Assembly (NCBI RefSeq): GCF_041027365.1
Contig: NZ_JBFTEH010000003.1
Span: 62,001 to 126,000 of the forward strand
DNA: 64,000 nt
Direction: 5' to 3'
Source: VKMB-3413 sp041027365
Lineage (GTDB): Bacteria; Pseudomonadota; Alphaproteobacteria; Rhizobiales; Rhizobiaceae
Shown here: positions 16,623 through 24,829 of the stretch, piece by piece
Position numbering within the stretch: position 1 is the first letter of the stretch
Layout: the number at the start of each line of letters is the position of its first letter
The notes under the pieces: model-generated
Seen by the model: only the letters and a program-made list of their open reading frames with translations
The model's database searches: none
What the model was told of the DNA's origin: nothing
Position numbers and translations under genes: made by a program

Positions 16623-17750
16623 ATGACCGACAGCCACGGCGACGCCAAGATCCGCGCCCTGATCGTCGACGACTCCGCGTCGGTCCGGTCGGTCCTCAGC
16701 ACCATCCTGAACGGCGATCCGGAGATCGAGGTCATGGGGGCGGCAGCCGATGCCTACGCCGCCGCCGAGATTATCCGCGGCGAGGTCCCCGACGTGATGT
16801 TTCTCGACATCGAGATGCCGAGGATGGACGGCCTGACCTTCCTGAAGAAGATCATGGCGCAGCGGCCGATCCCGGTGGTCATCTGCTCGAGCCTGACCGA
16901 GGAGGGATCGGACATGATGATGCAGGCGCTGGCCGCCGGCGCCGTGGACGTCGTCACCAAGCCGAAGGTCCACACCGCCCAGCACCTGCGCGAATCCGCG
17001 ATGACGATCTGCGACGTCGCAAAGGCCGCCGCCCATGCCCGCGTCCGGTCCCGCAAACCGCGGGCGATGAAGGCGACGGTGGAGGCGAAGAACCTTGCGG
17101 ACGTGATGATCCCGTCGATTTCGCCGGAGCGGGCGGAGAAGCTGAAGCTCTCGATTCCCGCCACCGAGCCGGTCCTCTGCATCGGCGCCTCGACCGGCGG
17201 CACCGAGGCGCTGGCGGCGGTCCTGGCGACGCTGCCGGCCGACTGCCCCGCGATGCTCGTCGTCCAGCACATGCCGGAAGGCTTCACCGCGGCCTTCGCC
17301 CGCCGCCTCGACGGCCTCTGCGCGCCGCGGGTCGCGGAGGCCCGCGACGGCGATCTCGTCCGGCCGGGGCAGGTTCTGATCGCTCCGGGTAATCATCACA
17401 TGATGCTCCGCCGGGCGGGTAGCCGCTACACCGTCACCGTTGCCGCGGGCCCGCCGGTCTGCCGGCACCGTCCCTCGGTCGACGTCCTGTTCCGATCGGC
17501 CGCCCAGGCCGCGGGCCCGAACGTCGTCGCCGCGATCCTGACCGGCATGGGCGACGACGGCGCCCGCGGCCTCCTCGAAATCCGCCAGACGGGTGGGCGA
17601 ACGATCGCCCAGAACGAGGAGACCTGCGTCGTCTTCGGCATGCCGAAGGAGGCGATCGACCGCGGCGGGGCGGAGACGATCCTGCCTCTCGGCAGGATCG
17701 GGGGGGAACTCCTGTCGCCGACGAAGCCGGCACGGACGAAGGTGGCGTGA
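16623..17750 (+). CDS. cheB: Chemotaxis methylesterase/glutamine deamidase CheB
   Basis: This encodes 375 residues: an N-terminal receiver with D62 in VMFLDIEMPRMDG, a linker of about 40 residues, and the C-terminal esterase with the catalytic serine in IGASTGGTEAL, histidine in VVQHMPEGF and aspartate in LTGMGDDGARG. It removes receptor methyl groups when phosphorylated by CheA. No cheD gene follows, although CheD often accompanies CheB in this class. The stop codon overlaps the next start. Confidence 0.94.
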   Translation: MTDSHGDAKIRALIVDDSASVRSVLSTILNGDPEIEVMGAAADAYAAAEIIRGEVPDVMFLDIEMPRMDGLTFLKKIMAQRPIPVVICSSLTEEGSDMMMQALAAGAVDVVTKPKVHTAQHLRESAMTICDVAKAAAHARVRSRKPRAMKATVEAKNLADVMIPSISPERAEKLKLSIPATEPVLCIGASTGGTEALAAVLATLPADCPAMLVVQHMPEGFTAAFARRLDGLCAPRVAEARDGDLVRPGQVLIAPGNHHMMLRRAGSRYTVTVAAGPPVCRHRPSVDVLFRSAAQAAGPNVVAAILTGMGDDGARGLLEIRQTGGRTIAQNEETCVVFGMPKEAIDRGGAETILPLGRIGGELLSPTKPARTKVA

Positions 17751-19429
17751 TGAAGGCCGTTCAAGCGCTGACACTGACGGAAGAGGCGGACCCATCCGGC
17801 GGTCTCCCGGAGATCGCGCAGGAGATCGACGCTGTCGCGGCCGACATCGAAAAGGATTTCCTGGCGGTCGGCGACTGCCTCATCGGCGCGATCGGCCTGT
17901 TCGACGAGATGCGCCGCACCATCGAAGGCTCGGCCGCGCGATTGGACGGCGACGACCTCGCCGTCGCCACGACGGTCATCGCGTCTCTGCCCGAACGGAT
18001 GCGCGACGTCTCCCTTCGCCTGGAGGAGGAGGACGCCGTCATCGTGAGGGTCGCTCAAGCGGTCAAAGCTCTTGACCGACCCTTCTCGTCACTGGCCTCC
18101 TCGACGCAGATCATCGAGGCGGTCGCCATGAATGCCCGCATCGTCTCCGCGGGCGTCCCGGATCTTGGTGCCACGGATCTCGCCGTGTTCTCGGATGACG
18201 TGCTCGAACTGGCGCGGAAAGCCGTCGCGACAGTGAAATCGCTGCGCGGCGAGGAGGAGGCGCTGGGTGGTCTCGTCCGTGAGGCACAGCAGCGCTCGAA
18301 GCGGTTCCGACAGACCTTCGACATCCTGAGCCTAGGCGCGGCGACGTCGCTGCACGCCGCGCTGGAGCGGTTCGAAGGTCACGCGGTCACCGAGAGGCAG
18401 CGGGCCGAAGAGGCCGGCCATGCGATCGGCTCCCGGTCCGCCGCATTCGCAGGTATCGTTCCCGCGCTTCAGGTCGGAGACGCCACCCGCCAACGGCTCG
18501 AACACGTCGCCTCGGCGGTTCGCCTGGACATTGCAACGCCGGCCCTTCTGGCTCTCCAACAGCGCCAGGTCGAGGCGGCGGGGGCGGACCTGTTCGACGA
18601 CGTCCACGCGATCGAGGGCCGCCTGTCGCCTGTTCTGGAGCAGGCCGCCGAAACCTTTCGGCTGTTCGTGAAGAAGGATGACGACGACGCGGTGCGCTTC
18701 CTCGCGGATGTCGTCGGACGGCTCGTCGAAAATCTTCACGAGGCGGCGCACGAACATCAGCGCAATCGCGTACTCAAAGAGGCGATCGAGGCTGCCGTCG
18801 GCCGGATAGGCAACCATACCGCGACGATGCGGGATCTCGAATTCTCGATGCGGATGGTCAGCCTGAACACGGCGATAAGCTGCTCGAACCTGGGCAGCCG
18901 TGGGCGGGCGTTAAGCGTCATCTCGCTCCAATTGCGCGAACTCGTCGGCGAGATGCTGACCCGTTCCGACGACGCCAGCGATATGTCTGAAGCGCTCGGA
19001 TCGGCATGTGCGGCTATCGGCGCCGGCCTTCAGGATGCGAACGAGGTGGCGGCGATCGGCCGCGAGGCGACCGGAAGTCTGGACCGTCTCAAGCAGGCTC
19101 TCGAAGACCATCGCGGCGGCTTCGCTGCGGTTCTCCGGGTATCCCGCAAGGTGGACGGATTGCTCCAGGACGCGGATGCGGCGCTCGGTCGGCAGGCGGT
19201 CCTCGTCAGTCGGATCGAGGATTGCGCGGACGCCATACAGGTCTGGATCCCGGACGCATCCGCAGAGGCCCAGCATGATTTGTCACCGGAGATCGAGGCG
19301 CTATTGCAGGCGACCTACACCATGGATGCAGAGCGCGACGTGCATGACCGATTCTTGGGCCGGGCGCCATTCCAGCCACCTCGTGACGTAGCTCGTGACG
19401 CCGTAGATCTGGCGAACGTCTTGTTCTGA
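17750..19429 (+). CDS. Soluble chemotaxis-operon protein with degenerate receptor signalling region
   Basis: This encodes 559 residues, almost entirely predicted helix, with no signal peptide or membrane helix. In the C-terminal half, LEFSMRMVSLNTAISCSNLGSRGRALSVISLQLRELVG has the layout of an MCP hairpin tip (N-A-x-I-x-x-A-x-x-G-x-x-G), but the usual glutamates and ARAGE are lost. It starts in ATGA overlap with cheB, so it is made together with the Che proteins. Possible roles are a cytoplasmic receptor, an array scaffold or a phosphatase-like accessory protein. I know similar unnamed chemotaxis proteins at the end of alphaproteobacterial che operons, but not a demonstrated function. Confidence 0.75.
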   Translation: MKAVQALTLTEEADPSGGLPEIAQEIDAVAADIEKDFLAVGDCLIGAIGLFDEMRRTIEGSAARLDGDDLAVATTVIASLPERMRDVSLRLEEEDAVIVRVAQAVKALDRPFSSLASSTQIIEAVAMNARIVSAGVPDLGATDLAVFSDDVLELARKAVATVKSLRGEEEALGGLVREAQQRSKRFRQTFDILSLGAATSLHAALERFEGHAVTERQRAEEAGHAIGSRSAAFAGIVPALQVGDATRQRLEHVASAVRLDIATPALLALQQRQVEAAGADLFDDVHAIEGRLSPVLEQAAETFRLFVKKDDDDAVRFLADVVGRLVENLHEAAHEHQRNRVLKEAIEAAVGRIGNHTATMRDLEFSMRMVSLNTAISCSNLGSRGRALSVISLQLRELVGEMLTRSDDASDMSEALGSACAAIGAGLQDANEVAAIGREATGSLDRLKQALEDHRGGFAAVLRVSRKVDGLLQDADAALGRQAVLVSRIEDCADAIQVWIPDASAEAQHDLSPEIEALLQATYTMDAERDVHDRFLGRAPFQPPRDVARDAVDLANVLF

Positions 19430-20005
19430 TCCGACAAGGCTGCTCGCCCCGAAGACGGCAGCGGCGCTCGCCGGGATGCAGTCCTGCATGATCCGCGCTT
19501 CCACAGCCGCTGCCTCTAGAAACCAGGCTTATCCATGCCCGCCGCGGGCTGCGCTGCCGCGCCGGCTGCACTCGACGAGTTCCCGGATCCGCACGACGAG
19601 ATGCTCGGCGACGAGACGGCGGGCGTCGTCGTAGGCCTGCCAGTCTACGCGCGGGCGGGCGATCGCGATCCGGGCGCGCAGGTCCGGCGGGATATCCTAC
19701 GAGGCAAGCAGCACGATTTCCCGAGTTCCCCGCCACAAAGACCCTGACAATCTCGGGATGTCAGGTCCTGCGCGGTCCGACATCGGGACGTTGCGGCGGC
19801 CCCTCGCTCGAGGCGTCGGCCGCCGTGTCGATCGGCGCATCGGGGTCGAACTCGTTTTCTTCCGTCTCCGACCCAGGCCGTTCGTCGCGCGTTCTTCCGT
19901 GCTTCATTCCGCTCTCTTCCGCATGGATTCCGAACGCATCGCGTCACCATGCGTTTCACCGCGGCTCGACCATTTCCGGTCGGCGGCGAACCGGAGGATG
20001 TCTGG
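19430..20005. other. Gene-free stretch after the che operon
   Basis: No intact gene is supported in these 576 bases. Apart from a decayed opposite-strand coding fragment at 19529-19735, I see nothing definite. The open frames on the plus strand here have unnatural amino-acid composition (Arg/Pro/Ala-rich) and no binding sites. Confidence 0.4.
19529..19735 (-). pseudogene. Decayed coding fragment, product unknown
   Basis: Read on the minus strand in one frame, this gives a protein-like sequence: WRGTREIVLLAS, then an in-frame TAG at 19697-19699, then DIPPDLRARIAIARPRVDW and QAYDDARRLVAEHLVVRIRELV, ending at the TAA at 19529-19531. The part after the TAG has no early start codon. The amino-acid pattern is much more natural than either alternative frame, which suggests a gene remnant with a nonsense mutation. 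The original product is not recognised. Confidence 0.3.
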
Positions 20006-20212
20006 ATGCGAAGATACAAGGTGCCGGGTCTGCACTGCGGCGGATGCGCGAAGACGGTCACGCGGGCCCTCAGGCAGCATATGGGCGAGGAGGTCGAAAT
20101 GGAGACCGACGTGGCCGCCAGGGAAGTGCGCGTGGCGGATTCCGCCGACCCGCAGGTCGTGATGTTCCTTCTCGACGGGGCGGGCTATCCGGTCGACCGC
20201 GTTCTTGAATAG
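20006..20212 (+). CDS. Heavy-metal-associated (HMA) domain protein, CopZ-like
   Basis: This encodes 68 residues, the usual size of a one-domain metallochaperone. The metal-binding motif is LHCGGCAKTV, the GxHCxxC form of the HMA fold, followed by the typical beta-alpha-beta pattern. The ATG at 20006 has GGAGG eight bases before it, so the 19-codon extension upstream is not needed. It probably delivers a soft metal ion to a P-type ATPase. It lies just before the CDF transporter, but on its own side of that gene's MerR-type promoter, so it may be expressed separately. Confidence 0.8.
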   Translation: MRRYKVPGLHCGGCAKTVTRALRQHMGEEVEMETDVAAREVRVADSADPQVVMFLLDGAGYPVDRVLE

Positions 20213-20340
20213 TCGATCTAGCGGACATCGCTCGTCCCGGTCCAGCCGGCGAGATCTACCGGCGGCATATCAGGTGCCGTCGTCTCGCCATGCCTTTGAT
20301 TCCTGGGCAGTGTCCTTGACAGCCTTATCTGAAATCCCGG

Positions 20341-20375
20341 CTTGCTCCTTTAGCCGCTATAGATCGTAGCGTCGC
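20341..20375 (+). promoter_or_regulatory. MerR-type promoter of the CDF transporter
   Basis: TTGCTC at 20342-20347 and TAGCGT at 20367-20372 are separated by 19 bases, the stretched spacer typical of MerR-family promoters. The left half, CTTGCTCCTTTAGCCGCT, is nearly identical to that of the ATPase promoter at 21947, and TAGCGTCGC follows in both. The right half of the dyad is weaker here. It ends about 50 bases before the transporter start. Confidence 0.6.
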
Positions 20376-20425
20376 AAGAACAGGAATAGGCAGGCTCCGG
20401 CCGGCCCTACAAGAGGTTCTCGCCG

Positions 20426-21361
20426 ATGCCGCCCAACCACGACCATTCACAAAGCCACGGAGGAGGCGGGCACAGCCACGCGCCTGCAAGCTTCGGCCGG
20501 GCCTTCGCCATCGGCATCACGCTGAACGTCGTCTACGTTGCGCTCGAGGCAACGTTCGGCCTGTTCTCTGGCTCGCTCGCGCTTCTTTCCGATGCGGGGC
20601 ATAACCTCTCCGACGTGCTCGGACTGGTGCTGGCTTGGGCCGCTGCGTGGCTTTCCCGCAAGCCGCCGAACGGCGACAGGACCTACGGGTACAAGCGCAC
20701 GCCGATCCTCGCCTCGCTGGCGAACGCCATGATCCTGCTGGTCGCCGTCGGCGTGATCGGGTGGGAGGCGATCCGTCGCCTGATCGAGCCCGAGCCGGTC
20801 GCCACCTCGACCGTCCTCTGGGTGGCGGTGGTCGGCGTGTTCGTCAACGGCATCACGGCCTGGCTGTTCATGTCCGGCCGAAAGGGCGACCTCAACATCC
20901 GCGGCGCCTTTCTGCACATGGCGGCCGACACGGCAGTGACGGTCGGCGTCATCGTCGCCGCGCTGCTGATCATGTGGACGGGCTGGACCTGGCTCGACCC
21001 CGTGGTCAGTCTGGTCATCGCGGCGGTCATCCTGGTCGGCACCTGGAGCCTCCTGAAGGATTCCCTAAGGCTCGCCGTCGACGCGGTCCCGCCGGGGATA
21101 GACCTCGACGCGGTTCGCGAGCACCTGGCGGCGGCGGATTGCGTCGAGGAGGTACACGACCTTCATGTCTGGGGGATGAGCACCACCGAGACCGCGATGA
21201 CCGTCCACCTCGTCTGCGCGGACCGGGAGGCGACCGACGCTATGATGTCGCGGCTTCCGGGCGAAATGCACGACAAGTTCGGAATCGAGCACTGCACGGT
21301 GCAGGTCGAAACGCCGGAGGTCGCGCGGTCCTGCCGGCTCCGGCCCGCTCATGTCGTCTAA
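20426..21361 (+). CDS. Cation diffusion facilitator family metal exporter (CzcD-like)
   Basis: This encodes 311 residues of the CDF family, which exports Zn2+, Cd2+ or Co2+ from the cytoplasm in exchange for protons. The N-terminus is His-rich (HDHSQSHGGGGHSH). Six membrane helices follow, with the transport-site residues in SDAGHNLSDV (helix 2) and HMAADTAVTVG (helix 5), both HxxxD type. The C-terminal cytoplasmic domain contains VHDLHVWGM. It is preceded by a MerR-type promoter that shares its sequence with the promoter of the P-type ATPase, so both should respond to the same regulator. Confidence 0.9.
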   Translation: MPPNHDHSQSHGGGGHSHAPASFGRAFAIGITLNVVYVALEATFGLFSGSLALLSDAGHNLSDVLGLVLAWAAAWLSRKPPNGDRTYGYKRTPILASLANAMILLVAVGVIGWEAIRRLIEPEPVATSTVLWVAVVGVFVNGITAWLFMSGRKGDLNIRGAFLHMAADTAVTVGVIVAALLIMWTGWTWLDPVVSLVIAAVILVGTWSLLKDSLRLAVDAVPPGIDLDAVREHLAAADCVEEVHDLHVWGMSTTETAMTVHLVCADREATDAMMSRLPGEMHDKFGIEHCTVQVETPEVARSCRLRPAHVV

Positions 21362-21507
21362 GGAGGGCGACCGCCGCGACGGGAACGCCTTCAGCCCCCA
21401 AGGAGGACGACCGGCAGACTCCATGGGGATCTGCGCGCATGCCCGGGATGTCGACGGGATCGCAAATGTCGGCCGCTCGTCGCCGTTCGCTTCCGCGGTC
21501 GCGGCTT

Positions 21508-21930
21508 CTAATGCTGATCATGGATGCACTCACAGTGGTCCCCGAGAACCTCGATGACGCGGCAGTTCGCGACCGTCTCGTTTCGGCAGCGGGTCATCCG
21601 CTCCACTTCCTCACGCAGGGCGCTCAGCCTGGCGATCTTCCGATCGATCTCGGCGAGGTGCGTACGGGCGATCTCGTCCGCGTCGCGGCAGGGACGGGAT
21701 GGATGACCTGCGAGGTCGAGAAGCTGCCGGATCGCGTCCACCTCGAAGCCGAGTTCCCGAGCATGGCGTATGAACCGGAGGCGGCTGAGATCCTCCTCGT
21801 CGTAGAGGCGCCGGTTGCCCTCCGTGCGAGGCGGCGACGGCAGCAGCCCGATCTGTTCGTAGTAGCGGATCGTCGGAATCTTGATGCCGCTCGCCCTCGA
21901 TGCGCCGCCGATGGCAACCGCCCTCTGCAT
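21508..21930 (-). CDS. MerR-family metal-responsive regulator (ZntR/CadR-like)
   Basis: This encodes 140 residues. The N-terminal winged helix is of the MerR type (ASGIKIPTIRYYEQIGLLP, then NRRLYDEEDLSRLRFIRHARELGF), followed by the dimerisation helix. Metal ligands are likely a cysteine near residue 80 (RPCRDAD), one in MTRCRNE, and the C-terminal NCRVIEVLGDHCECIHDQH cluster, which resembles Zn/Cd/Pb sensors of the ZntR/CadR/PbrR group. It is transcribed divergently from the ATPase, with the operator in between. It probably activates both that gene and the CDF gene by untwisting the 19-base spacer. Confidence 0.88.
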   Translation of the reverse strand: MQRAVAIGGASRASGIKIPTIRYYEQIGLLPSPPRTEGNRRLYDEEDLSRLRFIRHARELGFEVDAIRQLLDLAGHPSRPCRDADEIARTHLAEIDRKIARLSALREEVERMTRCRNETVANCRVIEVLGDHCECIHDQH

Positions 21931-21946
21931 CTTCTGCCCTATGCCT

Positions 21947-21981
21947 CTTGCTCCTCTAGCCGCTGGAGGAGGTAGCGTCGC
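21947..21981 (+). promoter_or_regulatory. MerR-type operator/promoter of the metal ATPase
   Basis: TTGCTC at 21948-21953 and TAGCGT at 21973-21978 are 19 bases apart. The spacer holds the dyad CTCCTCTAG-CCG-CTGGAGGAG, nearly perfect, which is the classic arrangement for a MerR-family regulator. It lies between the divergent regulator gene and the ATPase gene. Confidence 0.75.
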
Positions 21982-22007
21982 CCCCGATCGGAGGCAAGGA
22001 ATTCATC

Positions 22008-24290
22008 ATGAGCCAGACTGAACTCGAAAGCCGCTACCGAGTAAGCGGGATGGACTGCCCCTCCTGCGCCGCCAAGATCGACGCGGCGGTGAAGGGCATC
22101 AAAGGGGTGGAGGACGTTTCGGTCTCCGTTGTAGCCGGCAGCCTGACAATCGGGCATAGGGTCGGGTTTTCAGACGAGTCCCTGATGAAGCGTGTCCGCA
22201 AGCTCGGCTACGGGATCGAGCCTTTCCCCGAAAAGCCGGATCAGGGCGGCGCGGAGGGCCCGGTTGTCAGCGATCAATGCGGTTCGGCGTGCTGTGGCCA
22301 TTCCAACGGCGATGAGGCGGACACGATCGAGCACCGTCATGACGCTGCCGAGGCCGCGCTCCATCGACACGCGCCGAATTCGGCGCAGGGTTCTGGCCCG
22401 GCATGGTGGCGCACCGTCAAGGTGCGGATGGCGGTCGGCTACGGGATCGCGATTCTCGCCGCCTACGCGATCGGGGCTGTATGGCCGCAAGCCGAGGCTC
22501 CGGCGCTCGTCGCCGCGCTCGCCGTCGGGCTCGTCCCGGTCTCGCGGCGGGCCGTCATGGCCGCCCGCTTCGGCACGCCCTTTTCCATCGAGATGCTGAT
22601 GACAGTGGCAGCCGTAGGGGCCGTCATCCTCGGTGCGGTGTCGGAAGCTGCGATCGTCGTCCTGCTCTTCCTGGTGGGAGAGATGCTGGAGGGAGTCGCA
22701 GCCGGTCGTGCCCGCAGGAGCATCGAGGGGCTTGTGACGCTGGTCCCGGAGACGGCGCTCCTGGAGCGGGGTGACGTCGTGCAGAAGGTTTCTGCGGACG
22801 CCCTGCAGCCAGGGGACGTCGTGTTGGTCAGGCCGGGAGACCGGCTGCCGGCCGACGGGCGGGTCAGTGACGGAGCGAGTTCTGTCGACGAGTCGTCGAT
22901 CACGGGGGAGAGCGTGCCGAAGAGCAAGGCCGTCGGGGATCAGGTCTTTGCGGGCACGGTGAACCACGACGGCGTGCTTAGGGTAGAGGTCACGGCTGCG
23001 GCGCAGGACAACACGATCGCCAAGGTCGTCTGGATGGTCGAGGAGGCGCAGGAGGCGAAGTCGCCCACGGAGCGCTTCATCGAGCGCTTTTCGCGAACCT
23101 ACACGCCATGCGTCGTCGCCGCGGCGACTCTCGTCGCGGTCGTTCCGCCTCTCGGATTCGGGTTCGCCTGGAGCGCTTGGGTCTACAAGGGGCTTGCGAT
23201 CCTTCTCATCGGCTGCCCCTGCGCGCTCGTGATCTCCACGCCCGCGGCGATCGCGGCGGGCCTGTCCGCCGGCGCCCGTCGAGGCCTCCTGATGAGGGGG
23301 GGTGCCGTTCTTGAGATGCTGGGCCGGGTGGACGTGGTCGCGCTCGACAAGACGGGCACCTTGACGGCAGGCGAGCCGGAGGTGACAGACCTCATCGCGG
23401 TGGGACGGTCACAGCGCGAAGTGATCTCGATGGCGGCCGCCCTCGAGCAGACATCGAGCCATCCGCTGGCAAGGGCGATCCTGAAGCTTGCGCAGAACGC
23501 GAGAGCGCCGGTCCCACCACTGCTCGGCGGCACGGTCGTTCCCGGCGAAGGGGTCTCGGGCAAGCTCGGTGGCGAGAACCTGTTCCTCGGCTCGGCGCAT
23601 GGTGCGCAGCGCCTCGCTTGCCTGGATGAGCAGCGGGCCGAGATCGATCGCCTGCACGCCCAGGGGAAGACGGTCTCGGTGCTCGTCGCAGGAGGGACCG
23701 TCGCGGGGCTGATCGCCCTCCGCGACCAGCCCCGGCCGGACGCGGCGGCGGCTCTCTCTCGTCTGCGCGAGCGCGGGCTCCGGACGCTGATGCTGACAGG
23801 CGACAACGCGCGGACGGCCGAGGCGCTCGGCGCCGATCTCGGCGTCGAGGCGCGGTCGGAACTCCTGCCGCAGGACAAGGCGCGGATCGTTCGAGAGCTT
23901 CAGGCGGAGGGCCGAAGGGTGGCCAAGGTCGGCGACGGCATCAACGACGCGCCTGCGCTCGCGACGGCAGATGTCGGCATCGCCATGGGGGGCGGAGCCG
24001 ACGTGGCGCTCGAGACGGCAGACGCCGCGTCCCTTCATGCGCGGGTGACGGACATCCCCGACATGATCGCGCTATCGCGGACAGTGATGGGGAACATCCG
24101 CCAGAATATCGGCATCGCGCTCGGCCTCAAGGCGGTGTTCCTGGTCACGACGGTTGCAGGGGTCACCGGGCTCTGGCCCGCGATCCTTGCCGATACCGGG
24201 GCCACCGTCCTCGTGACCGCGAACGCCATGCGACTTCTCTCCTGGCGAGGCGATCCCGCATTGGACGGGGCCGCTCGCGAGCGGTATTGA
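22008..24290 (+). CDS. zntA: P1B-type heavy-metal ATPase (Zn/Cd/Pb exporter)
   Basis: This encodes 760 residues. An N-terminal HMA domain has GMDCPSC (C17, C20), followed by a Cys/His-rich linker (QCGSACCGH, EHRHDAAEAALHRH). The core has the TGES actuator loop, the membrane ion-binding CPC motif at 403-405, the phosphorylation site DKTGTLT with D447, the SHPLA nucleotide-binding HP pair, and GDGINDAPAL in the hinge. The CPC motif, final membrane helices without a CopA signature, and the ZntR/CadR-like regulator next door favour Zn2+, Cd2+ and Pb2+ over Cu+. It pumps metal out of the cytoplasm at the cost of ATP. Confidence 0.9.
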   Translation: MSQTELESRYRVSGMDCPSCAAKIDAAVKGIKGVEDVSVSVVAGSLTIGHRVGFSDESLMKRVRKLGYGIEPFPEKPDQGGAEGPVVSDQCGSACCGHSNGDEADTIEHRHDAAEAALHRHAPNSAQGSGPAWWRTVKVRMAVGYGIAILAAYAIGAVWPQAEAPALVAALAVGLVPVSRRAVMAARFGTPFSIEMLMTVAAVGAVILGAVSEAAIVVLLFLVGEMLEGVAAGRARRSIEGLVTLVPETALLERGDVVQKVSADALQPGDVVLVRPGDRLPADGRVSDGASSVDESSITGESVPKSKAVGDQVFAGTVNHDGVLRVEVTAAAQDNTIAKVVWMVEEAQEAKSPTERFIERFSRTYTPCVVAAATLVAVVPPLGFGFAWSAWVYKGLAILLIGCPCALVISTPAAIAAGLSAGARRGLLMRGGAVLEMLGRVDVVALDKTGTLTAGEPEVTDLIAVGRSQREVISMAAALEQTSSHPLARAILKLAQNARAPVPPLLGGTVVPGEGVSGKLGGENLFLGSAHGAQRLACLDEQRAEIDRLHAQGKTVSVLVAGGTVAGLIALRDQPRPDAAAALSRLRERGLRTLMLTGDNARTAEALGADLGVEARSELLPQDKARIVRELQAEGRRVAKVGDGINDAPALATADVGIAMGGGADVALETADAASLHARVTDIPDMIALSRTVMGNIRQNIGIALGLKAVFLVTTVAGVTGLWPAILADTGATVLVTANAMRLLSWRGDPALDGAARERY

Positions 24291-24297
24291 GGCCGCT

Positions 24298-24687
24298 ATG
24301 GATTCGACAGGGAAGCATTTTCGGCTCCTATGCCGATCGCTCGCCGCGGTCGCGATCCTGCTCGCCCTTTTTATCTCATCGGTAGGCACGGCAACCGCCG
24401 ACGGGTCGGGCTCCGGACACGTCGGCCGGCATTGCGCCACGACGGGAGCGGATCATGGCGGGATGGCGGCCATGCGGCATTTGACCGGTCATCCTCGGCG
24501 CCACACCGGACTTGCCGGCCATGGAACGATGGACCAAAGCTGCGCCGCCCATTGCCTGACGGCCGTCCCCGCCGCGGATCTGCGGATGGGATTCGTCCCG
24601 TTGAGCCGCGACATCGCCTTCTCGATCACCGCGGACGAAGCCGACGGGCTGAACGGGCCTGCCGTCGAGCGCCCTCCACGCGCCTGA
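24298..24687 (+). CDS. Small His/Met-rich exported protein
   Basis: This encodes 129 residues, starting seven bases after the ATPase stop. A signal peptide is evident (LLCRSLAAVAILLALFISSVGTATA, cleavage near residue 35). The mature part is rich in His, Met, Gly and two close cysteines (QSCAAHCL), as in small periplasmic copper- or metal-binding proteins that precede multicopper oxidases in alphaproteobacterial metal islands. There is no recognised domain. It probably buffers metal ions in the periplasm. Confidence 0.65.
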   Translation: MDSTGKHFRLLCRSLAAVAILLALFISSVGTATADGSGSGHVGRHCATTGADHGGMAAMRHLTGHPRRHTGLAGHGTMDQSCAAHCLTAVPAADLRMGFVPLSRDIAFSITADEADGLNGPAVERPPRA

Positions 24688-24829
24688 TCGCGAGGCGGCC
24701 GGTGCCGGCCGTCGTGAGGGTTCGCGATCGGGAAGATCGCGAAGAGCAAACCGGAACGAGCCCGCCCAGAGGTGCCGCCACGAAGATGGTGCGGCCGCGT
24801 GCGCGCTCGCAGACATTCGAGAACCAGAC

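Noticed and set aside
19758..20162. Plus-strand frames upstream of the HMA-domain gene
   Set aside because: They are Arg/Ser/Pro-rich and out of frame with the clear HMA protein, and have no good start site.
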